Assembly (NCBI GenBank): GCA_039180675.1
Contig: JBCDDC010000004.1
Location: 1 to 64,000 of the forward strand
DNA: 64,000 bases
Direction: 5' to 3'
DNA from: Thermohalobaculum sp039180675
GTDB lineage: Bacteria; Pseudomonadota; Alphaproteobacteria; Rhodobacterales; Rhodobacteraceae
The position numbers and the translations under genes are program-made. Below are positions 35,601 through 42,676 of this stretch, piece after piece. Below the pieces are notes generated by a model, which had not been told where the DNA came from, did not search any database, and worked only from the letters and a program-made list of their open reading frames with translations. Each line of letters starts with the position of its first letter. The stretch's first letter is position 1.

Positions 35601-37181
35601 GCGAAGCTGCGCCACTCGACGCCCGGCGTGACGCTGATCAGCCCACCGCCGCATCACGACATCTACAGCATCGAGGATCTGGCGCAGCTCATCTATGACC
35701 TCAAGCAGATCAACCCGGATGCGAAGGTCTGCGTGAAGCTGGTCTCGTCCTCGGGCGTTGGCACGATCGCGGCCGGTGTGGCGAAGGCCAAGGCGGATGT
35801 GATCCTGATCTCGGGCCATAATGGCGGGACCGGCGCGTCGCCGCAGACGTCGATCAAATATGCGGGGCTGCCGTGGGAGATGGGCCTGACCGAGGCGCAT
35901 CAGGTGCTGGCCATGAACGACCTGCGCGACCGGGTGACGCTCAGAACCGATGGCGGGTTGCGGACGGGCCGGGATATCGTGATCGCGGCTATGATGGGGG
36001 CCGAGGAATTCGGCATCGGCACCGCAGCGCTGATCGCCATGGGCTGCATCATGGTGCGCCAGTGTCAGTCGAACACCTGCCCGGTGGGCGTCTGCACCCA
36101 AGATCCGGCGCTGAGGGAGAGGTTTACCGGATCGGCTGACAAGGTGGTGAACCTCTTCACCCTGATGGCGACTGAGATCCGCGAGATCCTGGCCGAGATC
36201 GGGGCCAAGAGCATCGACGAGATCATCGGGCGCGCGGATCTTCTGGCGCAGGTCAGCCGGGGTGCGGCGCATCTGGACGACCTCGATCTCAATCCGATGC
36301 TGGTTCGCATCGAGGAGGGCAGGGACCTGACTCTCGACCGCGGGCGGGCGCGGACCCCTGTGCCGGACACGCTGGATGCACAGATCGTCGCCGATGCCGG
36401 GCCGTTCTTCAAAGACGGCGAGAAGATGCAGCTCGACTACACTATCCAGAACACGCAGCGCACGATCGGGACGCGGGTCTCGAGCCATATCGTGCGCCGG
36501 TTCGGGATGCGTAACGAGCTGCAGGCCAACCACCTGACGGCGACGCTGACCGGCTCCGCCGGGCAGTCGCTCGGGGCGTTTGCGGCGCCGGGGCTGAAGC
36601 TGAAGGTCTTTGGCGATGCTAACGATTACGTCGGCAAGGGGCTCAGTGGTGGCAAGATCATCGTGCGCCCGCCGCTCGGCACGCCGCTGGTGCCCCACAA
36701 GAACACGATCATCGGGAACACGGTGCTCTATGGAGCGACGGCGGGTAAGCTGTTCGCGGCCGGGCGGGCCGGAGAGCGGTTCTGCGTACGCAACTCCGGT
36801 GCCAGCGTGGTGGTCGAGGGCTGCGGCTCGAACGGCTGCGAGTACATGACCGGTGGGGTCGCCGTGATCCTGGGCGGCGTCGGCGACAATTTCGGGGCGG
36901 GGATGACCGGGGGCATGGCCTTTGTCTATGACCCCGACCAGACCTTCCTCAGCCGCGCGAACCCGGAGACGCTGACGATCCAGCGGCTCGCCTCGGCTCA
37001 TTGGGTCAGCGTGCTGGAGGGGCTCTTGGAGGAGCATATCGTCCAGACCGAGAGCCCGCTGGCCGTCGAGCTGATGCGCCACTGGGACGAGGCGCTGGCG
37101 CGGTTCTGGCAGGTCTGTCCGACCGAAATGCTCGGCCGGCTGGACCATCCGCTGGAAGAGGATGTGGCCGAGACCGCTTGA
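32652..37181 (+). CDS. gltB: Glutamate synthase large (alpha) subunit
   Basis: This 1509-residue GOGAT alpha subunit converts 2-oxoglutarate and glutamine to two glutamates. It is made with a short propeptide; catalytic Cys34 (EEEHSSCGVGL) becomes the N-terminus of the glutaminase domain. The central domain is followed by the FMN-binding synthase domain (EGGEDPKHF, GHNGGTGASPQTSIKYAGLP), the 3Fe-4S cysteines (CIMVRQCQSNTCPVGVC, about residues 1133-1150) and the C-terminal right-handed beta-helix of GXGXG repeats (EGCGSNGCEYMTGG). It is intact and of normal length. Its ATG overlaps the preceding stop. Confidence 0.97.
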   Translation: MTCPPTEWIADYEAQRDRLAETGMYLPEEEHSSCGVGLVAAIDGQPRREVVESGITALQAIWHRGAVDADGKTGDGAGIHVEIPEAFFQEQIRRTGHEPGEDLIAVGQVFLPRTDLAAQEVCRTIVESEILRLGYYIYGWRQVPVDISCLGDKANATRPEIEQILISNRKGADEETFERELYVIRRRIEKAVVQAQVQGFYICSLSCRSIIYKGMMLAEQVAVFYPDLMDERFVSSFAIYHQRYSTNTFPQWWLAQPFRMLAHNGEINTLKGNLNWMRSHEIRMASTFFGPLAEDIKPIVPQGSSDSAALDAVFEVMVRAGRPAPMAKTMLVPEAWSNDESMPDAWKAMYAYSNAVMEPWDGPAALAMTDGQWVVAGTDRNGLRPMRYVVTGDGLVIAGSEVGMVPIDEAAVLEKGALGPGEMLAIDLVEGRLMHDAELKDELAAELPYDEWTSRINELSDALEGAREVQDHEGSDLRRRQIAAGYTMEELETILHPMGEDAKEAIGSMGDDTPSAVLSEKYRPLSHFFRQNFSQVTNPPIDSLREARVMSLKTRFGNLKNVLDQDGSQTEIITLDSPVVSNAMFDNLVEAFGDSFVEIDCTFAADAPTGALREALDRVRAEAEHAVRSGAGHLVLKDCAVGEGRIGMPMILATSAVHSWLTKQGLRTFCSLNVRSAECIDPHYFAVLIGVGATTVNAYLAQDSLLDRVSRGLLSDLTAEQAVGNFRKAVDAGLLKIMSKMGISVVSSYRGGCNFEAVGLSRSLVAEFFPGMPSRISGIGTAGIEEKLRAVHARAYLGDVDVLPIGGIYKLRRRGEAHAWQAASMHLMQSAVTRNSYADWKRFSEGMRAQRPIHLRDLLAFKPLGEPIALDDVESITSIRKRFVTPGMSLGALSPEAHKALNVAMNRIGAKSDSGEGGEDPKHFHPEPNGDNPSAKIKQVASGRFGVTAEYLNQCSELEIKVAQGAKPGEGGQLPGFKVTEMIAKLRHSTPGVTLISPPPHHDIYSIEDLAQLIYDLKQINPDAKVCVKLVSSSGVGTIAAGVAKAKADVILISGHNGGTGASPQTSIKYAGLPWEMGLTEAHQVLAMNDLRDRVTLRTDGGLRTGRDIVIAAMMGAEEFGIGTAALIAMGCIMVRQCQSNTCPVGVCTQDPALRERFTGSADKVVNLFTLMATEIREILAEIGAKSIDEIIGRADLLAQVSRGAAHLDDLDLNPMLVRIEEGRDLTLDRGRARTPVPDTLDAQIVADAGPFFKDGEKMQLDYTIQNTQRTIGTRVSSHIVRRFGMRNELQANHLTATLTGSAGQSLGAFAAPGLKLKVFGDANDYVGKGLSGGKIIVRPPLGTPLVPHKNTIIGNTVLYGATAGKLFAAGRAGERFCVRNSGASVVVEGCGSNGCEYMTGGVAVILGGVGDNFGAGMTGGMAFVYDPDQTFLSRANPETLTIQRLASAHWVSVLEGLLEEHIVQTESPLAVELMRHWDEALARFWQVCPTEMLGRLDHPLEEDVAETA

Positions 37182-37320
37182 GCTGGGCGCCCGCGCGTCC
37201 GCGAGGACGCAGAGTATAGAAATGTGAGCCCGCTAGGGGTCACGCCGTTTGGTTCACCGAGGTTAATCAATCGGAGTGCGCGTTGGGCGCGCACGCATCT
37301 TTGCATCTGCCCCCACCTGA

Positions 37321-37342
37321 CCTCCCCCAGGCATGGGGGAGG
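37321..37342. repeat. Perfect hairpin between gltB and dctM
   Basis: CCTCCCCC and GGGGGAGG flank AGGCAT. It lies between the convergent gltB and TRAP genes and has no T-run on either side. It could be a small palindromic (REP-like) element or a bidirectional transcript end. Confidence 0.4.
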
Positions 37343-37363
37343 AATGCGGATGGCGGAAGCCTG

Positions 37364-40015
37364 CTAGAAGCTGAGAGCGATGTCGCGGTGTCCGGCGCTG
37401 TCGGAGGCGACGTAGAGCGCCTGTTCGCGCGGAAGTCTGGGCTGGCCGCGCAGGCCGATCGTATCCCTGATTGCCGCGTCATAGGCTTCGAGCCCAGGCA
37501 GCAGATCCTCCGCGGCGCGGCTGCGCCAGGCGAGGTCCGCCTGGGCGAGGCTGAGCGCTTCGGTCATTGCTTCCGCGGCTTCCTCGGGTTCAGGGCGCGA
37601 AGGCCGGAGCGCGCGGCGCGCCGAGCTGAGTGCGCTGCGGATGTCGCCCGTGCCCTCGAGCTCGCGCACGGCGCGTTCGACCTCGCGGATCGTCTCCTGT
37701 GCGCTTTCGGGATCGAGGCCCTCGATCTGGGCCGGTAGCCCCTCGATCATCGGGAGCAGTTCGCCCAGTCGCTCGGTATCACCTATGATCGCACGGGCCT
37801 CGACAAGGGGTTCGTAGGCATCATCGACATTGCGGCGGTAGGAATTCCGAGCACGCTGTTCGCGTCGCACAAGCTGGCTGAAGGCACCGTTCACCTCGGC
37901 CCATTCAGCCGGGATCGTCGCGGCGAGCGCATCGCGTTCGGCGGCGAGACCCGTCGCCCGGGCCTGAAGCCTGGCCTGGCGCGGAGAGCCTTCCTCGGCG
38001 CGGCGTGCGTTTGTGCTGAGCCGGTCGATCTCTTCCTCGAGCCTGCGGATATCGGCCTCGATCTGGCGGACCTGGCTGTGCAGCGGACGGTAGGCGTCGG
38101 ACTGGGCGAGCACCGCGGCGCGGGCCTCGTCGATCTCGGCCATCATCGGGAAAGCAGCCTCCGCGTTCTCGAATCCTTCTGCGAGATCCTCACGGAGATC
38201 CTCGGGCAGGTAACTGATGTCGATACTCTTTGCGGTCTCAATTGCCGCCTTGATCGCGTCGCCGTTCTGCTGGAACTCGGTGCTCACGAAGTTCTCCATC
38301 GAGAACTGCAGGCGTGGATTGAGCGGCGGCGGCGCGGTCTCGGCCAAGAGCGAGGTGCGGGTTGGCAGATAGTTCACCAGCGCCGGATTGAGCCCGACAA
38401 TCACAAGGGCTGTGAGTTGCAGTGCGATGAAAGGAACAACGCCTTTGTACATGTTGATGGTCCGCACCGATGCATCGGCCACCCCGCGCAGATAGAAGAG
38501 CGCGAAGCCGAAGGGCGGTGTGAGGAACGACGTCTGGATGTTGAGCCCGATCATAACGCCGAGCCAGACGGCGGTGATGTTCGCGGACGGATCCGCCAGC
38601 AGGATCGGGGCGACGATCGGCACCACGACAACCGCGATCTCGATGAAGTCGAGGAAGAAGCCGAGGAGGAAGATCACCGCCATCACGATGATGAATTTCG
38701 ACCAGAAGCCGCCGGGCAGGGTCTCGAGGAACTCTTTCACCAGTTCTTCGCCACCAAAGGCCCGGAAAGCCGAGGTCAGCATCGCCGCACCCAAGAGGAT
38801 GATGAAGACCAGTGTCGTGGTCATCGCCGTGTCGATCATCACGCCGCGCAGGGTCTGATTGATCAGCAAGGTGCGCAGCAAGCTCCAGAGGATCGAGATG
38901 CTCAGACCCGAGACACCGATGATCGCCAGCATGAGGCCCTGTTCGTCCTCGGGCGTCACTATGTTCTTGATGTTGGTGTTGTAGTTGGACAGCACGTAGA
39001 CGATCAGTCCAATCGAGAGGAGCCCGAGGATCGCCGGGATAAAGGCGCCGCGGTGGCCTTCGCGCAGGCGGTATCCGGCCATAATGGTTGCGCCGACAGC
39101 GCCGATGGCACCTGCCTGGTTCACGGTCGCGATCCCGGCGATGATAGAGCCCAGGACCAGGAAAATCAGCGCCAGGGGCGGGATCAGGGTCAGGAAGATC
39201 CGGCCGAAGAACTTCGCGTCGTACTCGCCCTCATGGGGTACGGCGGGGGCCGAGGAGGGCTTTACCAGCGCGAAGATCAGGATGTAGCTCATATAAAGCA
39301 GCACGAGCAGTACGCCCGGTACCAGTGCGCCGAGGAACATGTCGCCCGCCGAGGTTGAGACCACGTCGAATTCCGAGGGCATTGTCAGCTCGCCCGTTGC
39401 CAGCTTGTGCAGGGCCTTGCGCGCGGTCGATGCCTGATCAACAGCGGAGGCCAGCTGGTCTGCGAGGATGATCAGCACGATCGAGGGTGGGATGATCTGC
39501 CCGAGCGTGCCGGAGGCCGAGATCGTGCCGGTCGCGAGCGACTGGGAATAGCCGCGCTGGAGCATGGCGGGCAGCGAGATAAGGCCCATGGCGACCACGG
39601 TGGCGCCCAGAATGCCGGTTGTGGCGGCGAGAAGCGCGCCAACGAAGACGACCGAGATGCCGAGACCCCCCGGGATTGGGCCGAAAAGCTGGGCCATGGC
39701 GACCAGCAGATCCTCGGCGATCTGCGAGCGCTGCAGCATGATCCCCATGAAGATGAAGAGCGGAATGGCGATCAGCGTGTCGCGCTCGACCTCCCAGTAG
39801 ACGCCGCGGAAATTGGTGACGCCGGCGGAGAGCCACTGCACCGGGCCGCCGGAGGCGAAATACGCATCCGGATCACCTGCAAAGAGATAACCGGAGGCGG
39901 CAGCGAGCCCGATGGTCAGGATGGCGGAGCCCGGCAGTGCGAAGGCAACCGGATAGCCGGAGCCGAGCGCGGTCGCCATGAGGATGACCAGGATGAGGAG
40001 AAAGACGAGTTCCAT
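37364..40015 (-). CDS. TRAP transporter large permease with C-terminal coiled-coil extension
   Basis: This is an 883-residue DctM-type protein, about twice the usual length (about 430). Residues 1 to about 570 hold the 12 or more membrane helices, including GATVVAMGLISLPAMLQRGY and SGTLGQIIPPSIVLIILADQ, with extra loops and helices in the middle. From about residue 580 to the end the protein is soluble and strongly helical, with heptad-like charged segments (RQIEADIRRLEEEIDRL, EREVERAVRELE-like stretches). The ribosome site is AAGGAG. It follows the small-permease gene by 13 bases. It forms the Na+-driven uptake channel with its partners. Confidence 0.9.
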   Translation of the reverse strand: MELVFLLILVILMATALGSGYPVAFALPGSAILTIGLAAASGYLFAGDPDAYFASGGPVQWLSAGVTNFRGVYWEVERDTLIAIPLFIFMGIMLQRSQIAEDLLVAMAQLFGPIPGGLGISVVFVGALLAATTGILGATVVAMGLISLPAMLQRGYSQSLATGTISASGTLGQIIPPSIVLIILADQLASAVDQASTARKALHKLATGELTMPSEFDVVSTSAGDMFLGALVPGVLLVLLYMSYILIFALVKPSSAPAVPHEGEYDAKFFGRIFLTLIPPLALIFLVLGSIIAGIATVNQAGAIGAVGATIMAGYRLREGHRGAFIPAILGLLSIGLIVYVLSNYNTNIKNIVTPEDEQGLMLAIIGVSGLSISILWSLLRTLLINQTLRGVMIDTAMTTTLVFIILLGAAMLTSAFRAFGGEELVKEFLETLPGGFWSKFIIVMAVIFLLGFFLDFIEIAVVVVPIVAPILLADPSANITAVWLGVMIGLNIQTSFLTPPFGFALFYLRGVADASVRTINMYKGVVPFIALQLTALVIVGLNPALVNYLPTRTSLLAETAPPPLNPRLQFSMENFVSTEFQQNGDAIKAAIETAKSIDISYLPEDLREDLAEGFENAEAAFPMMAEIDEARAAVLAQSDAYRPLHSQVRQIEADIRRLEEEIDRLSTNARRAEEGSPRQARLQARATGLAAERDALAATIPAEWAEVNGAFSQLVRREQRARNSYRRNVDDAYEPLVEARAIIGDTERLGELLPMIEGLPAQIEGLDPESAQETIREVERAVRELEGTGDIRSALSSARRALRPSRPEPEEAAEAMTEALSLAQADLAWRSRAAEDLLPGLEAYDAAIRDTIGLRGQPRLPREQALYVASDSAGHRDIALSF

Positions 40016-40028
40016 TTGGGCGCGCTCC

Positions 40029-41030
40029 TTAGTGGGCGGCGGCGCCTGCGGCTTCCCGCGCGCCTTCTTCGCCGCGCCGATCCGCGGTCGCTTCGAGGTA
40101 ATAGCTGACGAACTGGATGAGCATCGTCACCGAGAAGATGCCCAGAAAACCCGCCATGAAGTATTTCACGTACATGCCGAAACCCGCCTGAGTGGTCTCG
40201 AAGACGAGGATAGGCGAAATGATCACGGCCGATTTCGACCACATGCCGAGCAGAAGGATCGTCCAGCAAAGCGTCATGCCGAGCAGGATGGAGCCCATCG
40301 CGTTGACCCGACCCCGGGTCTGTCGGCCCATACCGGTATAGAGCACGTCCACCCGCACATGGCCGTCATTGTAGAGCGTGTAGGCCGAGGCGAAGAGGAA
40401 GAGCGAGGCGTACCAGAAGCGCACCAGATCGCCCATGAACGCCTGCTCGTAGGAAAAGATGAAACGCGAGAGAACGATTAAAAGTTCTGCCAGCACCACC
40501 AGAAGCGCGAGCCAGATGAAGCCCAACCCACGGGTGATCGCAGCAATCAGGATGCCGAGCAGGACCACCGGGACATGGACATAGAGGCCGCGGAAAGAGG
40601 ATTTGCCGAGCTCGCTCGTCATCTCCTCGCCGACGAGATCCGGCAACAGGTCCTCGACACGCAGAAATGAGATCACTGCGTCAGCGAGACCCACAAGAAA
40701 AACAACCCAGAAGGCGGCGCGGATAAGAAACTGGTTGAAGAGCGCGATACGCAGCGCATCCGCCCTGAGTGTGCGGTGTGAGGTCGAAAGGGCGTAGAAG
40801 ATCGCACCGCCGGCGGCGACGAGATACGAAGCGAACTGCGCGTAGCTGAGCACGGTGGCAGGCTCGTCATTCCAGCCCATTACTGGGGCGATGCCGGGCC
40901 AATCAAACCAGAAAGTGAGCACCACATTGGCAAGGAAGGTCGCCATCAGAAACAGCATCAGCCATCCGAATGACCGGGCTGTCGGTGCAGGCATAGCCGG
41001 GTAAGCGAGCGGCGCCTCGGCGTGACTCAT
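40029..41030 (-). CDS. TRAP transporter small permease, enlarged
   Basis: This 333-residue DctQ-type protein is longer than the usual 160-220 residues. The typical DctQ core is in the C-terminal half (FWYASLFLFASAYTLYNDGHVRVDVLY). The N-terminal half adds about four membrane helices not found in minimal DctQ proteins. It lies between the binding-protein and large-permease genes. The proteins form one TRAP system. A hairpin at 41050-41087 separates it from the binding-protein gene. Confidence 0.87.
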   Translation of the reverse strand: MSHAEAPLAYPAMPAPTARSFGWLMLFLMATFLANVVLTFWFDWPGIAPVMGWNDEPATVLSYAQFASYLVAAGGAIFYALSTSHRTLRADALRIALFNQFLIRAAFWVVFLVGLADAVISFLRVEDLLPDLVGEEMTSELGKSSFRGLYVHVPVVLLGILIAAITRGLGFIWLALLVVLAELLIVLSRFIFSYEQAFMGDLVRFWYASLFLFASAYTLYNDGHVRVDVLYTGMGRQTRGRVNAMGSILLGMTLCWTILLLGMWSKSAVIISPILVFETTQAGFGMYVKYFMAGFLGIFSVTMLIQFVSYYLEATADRRGEEGAREAAGAAAH

Positions 41031-41049
41031 CAGATTGCCCCCAGAAGAC

Positions 41050-41087
41050 AGATTATAAAGAAAGGGACGGAGCCTGAGCCCCGTCCC
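41050..41087 (-). terminator. Intercistronic hairpin/attenuator between dctP and dctQM
   Basis: On the minus strand GGGACGG and CCGTCCC (arms 41064-41070 and 41081-41087) form a 7-base stem followed by the T-rich TTTCTTTATAATC. It is placed after the binding-protein gene and before the permease genes, where partial termination or mRNA protection would give more binding protein than permease. Confidence 0.65.
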
Positions 41088-41112
41088 CTATGTCGTGACC
41101 TAGATCAAGGGA

Positions 41113-42195
41113 TCAGAGGTCGAGTGCGGTGTTACGCTTCTGCACGAAGGCCACGTCGGCGATGGCGTGGAAGCCGCCGATCTCGGACCGCGCCTTGAGG
41201 GTCGAGTCGAAGACCCGCTTTGCGAGATCCGAGTGGTCGCGCGCTTCCTCGATCACCTCCTGCGAGGCTTCGGCGAAGCTTGCGTAGATGTCGTCGTTGA
41301 ATTCGCGCAACTCGACGCCGTGCTCGGTGATCAGCCTCTTCAGGAAGGCACCGTTGTTCGCCATTGTCTCAGACATCTGGCGGGCGTTCTCTTCGTTACA
41401 CGCGGCGTGGATCAGCGCTTTGTGGTTGTCTGAAAGACCGTCCCAGAAAGCCTTGTTCATGCCGAAGGCGAGCTGCGAGCCCGGCTCGTGCATGCCCGGC
41501 CAGTAGTAGTACTTGGCCGCCTCGTAGAACTTCATGAAGAAGTCGTTGTAGGGGCCGACCCACTCGGTTGCGTCGATCGCGCCCGAGACGAGGTTCTCGA
41601 AGATCTGGCCGCCCGGGAGCGAGACCGGCGAGGCGCCGAGTTTCGCCATGACGTCGCCGCCGAGGCCCGGGATACGCATCTTCAGACCCTTGAGGTCGTC
41701 GGCGCTCTCGATCTCTTTGTTGAACCAGCCGCCCATCTGGACGCCGGTGTTGCCGCAAGCGAAGTTCTTGAGGCCGAACTCGGCTGCGAGCTCGTCCCAG
41801 AGTTCCTGGCCGCCGGCGTATTTGATCCAGGCGTCGATCTCGACATAGGTCAGACCGAATGGGATGGCGGTGAACGGTGCCCAGCCCGGGTGCTTGCCTT
41901 TCCAGTAGTAGTCGGCGGCGATGTAGGCCTGAGCGTTTCCGCTGGCGACCTCGTCGAATGAGTCGAATGCGCCGACGCGCTCACCTGCGGCAAAGTACTG
42001 AACCGCGATCTCGCCTTCGCTCAGCTCGCCGATACGCTCTGCCAGGCGCTGGGCCGAGATGCCGAGACCGGGGAAGTCCCGCGGCCAGGTCGAGACGATG
42101 ACCAGGTCAACCTTGCTCTGCGCGACAGCCGGTGCCGCGAGGGCGGCGCCCCCGGCGGTCAGGGCAGCGCCCGTCAGGAAGTTGCGACGTTCCAT
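41113..42195 (-). CDS. TRAP transporter substrate-binding protein (DctP/TakP-like, Tat signal)
   Basis: This 360-residue periplasmic solute-binding protein has a twin-arginine signal (MERRNFLTGAALTAGGAALA, cleavage after AVA). The body matches the TakP-like DctP group: a conserved Arg that holds the carboxylate lies in LKMRIPGLGGDVMAKLG, and EWVGPYNDFFMKFYEAAKYY is typical of 2-oxoacid or lactate binders. GGAGGA precedes the ATG. It is the first gene of the TRAP operon. The substrate is probably a 2-oxoacid or a related carboxylate; this comes from the family, not from direct evidence. Confidence 0.92.
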   Translation of the reverse strand: MERRNFLTGAALTAGGAALAAPAVAQSKVDLVIVSTWPRDFPGLGISAQRLAERIGELSEGEIAVQYFAAGERVGAFDSFDEVASGNAQAYIAADYYWKGKHPGWAPFTAIPFGLTYVEIDAWIKYAGGQELWDELAAEFGLKNFACGNTGVQMGGWFNKEIESADDLKGLKMRIPGLGGDVMAKLGASPVSLPGGQIFENLVSGAIDATEWVGPYNDFFMKFYEAAKYYYWPGMHEPGSQLAFGMNKAFWDGLSDNHKALIHAACNEENARQMSETMANNGAFLKRLITEHGVELREFNDDIYASFAEASQEVIEEARDHSDLAKRVFDSTLKARSEIGGFHAIADVAFVQKRNTALDL

Positions 42196-42676
42196 TGTAA
42201 TCCTCCGAATTGCCCCGGCGCTTCGATGGCGCCGTCGGCGGTGTCGCCGATCTTGGGCCTGTTGCTCCTCTCCGGCCTCAGCCGAACGCGGCGGACACTA
42301 TTACCCGTTCCCCCGCACCGCAAGGCGGTGGGCGAGAAACTAAGGCAATAAAATGAGGAGAACAGGGCGATTCGAATCATATTTTGTCGTGCAGTGCACA
42401 ATTCGGCGCCAAAGAACTTATCTGCCCGATTTTTCTACTTTCGCGGGCATATCCTGCAAGAAATCATCCAGGCGAGGAACGTAACCCGTAAACGGGTGTG
42501 TAAATCCGTTCTGACTCGGGACAGATCCGGCCATGGTCGGTAAAAGCAGCGGTGCCGGACAGGCCACCAGCAGTTGTTCCTTCGCTTGGATACCTAGTTG
42601 TGGTTTAATTTCGCTTTAGGGGGAAAGCACGGTTTCGCACTCCCCGTTTGTGTTCGTATGCAAGGCGCGTAAGGCG
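42196..42676. other. Long intergenic region upstream of the giant gene
   Basis: About 480 bases between the divergent dctP and the giant RTX gene. It should contain both promoters. Visible elements are a perfect inverted repeat ACCCGT-AA-ACGGGT at 42484-42497 and a short stem, GCTTT...AAAGC, at about 42613-42628. The region is AT-richer than the flanks and shows no convincing ORF. Confidence 0.5.
42484..42497. promoter_or_regulatory. Inverted repeat upstream of the giant RTX gene
   Basis: ACCCGT and ACGGGT flank AA. It lies about 180 bases before the giant gene's ATG and could be a regulator site. This is only a pattern match. Confidence 0.3.

Noticed and set aside
32601..37148. Two long minus-strand ORFs opposite gltB
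   Set aside because: Antisense shadows of gltB; no family features and no ribosome sites.
38078..39358. Plus-strand ORF of 426 codons opposite the TRAP large permease
   Set aside because: Rich in Asp, Arg, His and Gln as expected from the complement of a hydrophobic membrane gene; no independent support.
41095..41108. FNR-like GTGAC-CTAG-ATCAA between dctP and dctQ
   Set aside because: Two mismatches to the consensus and a position inside the TRAP operon rather than before it; probably chance.
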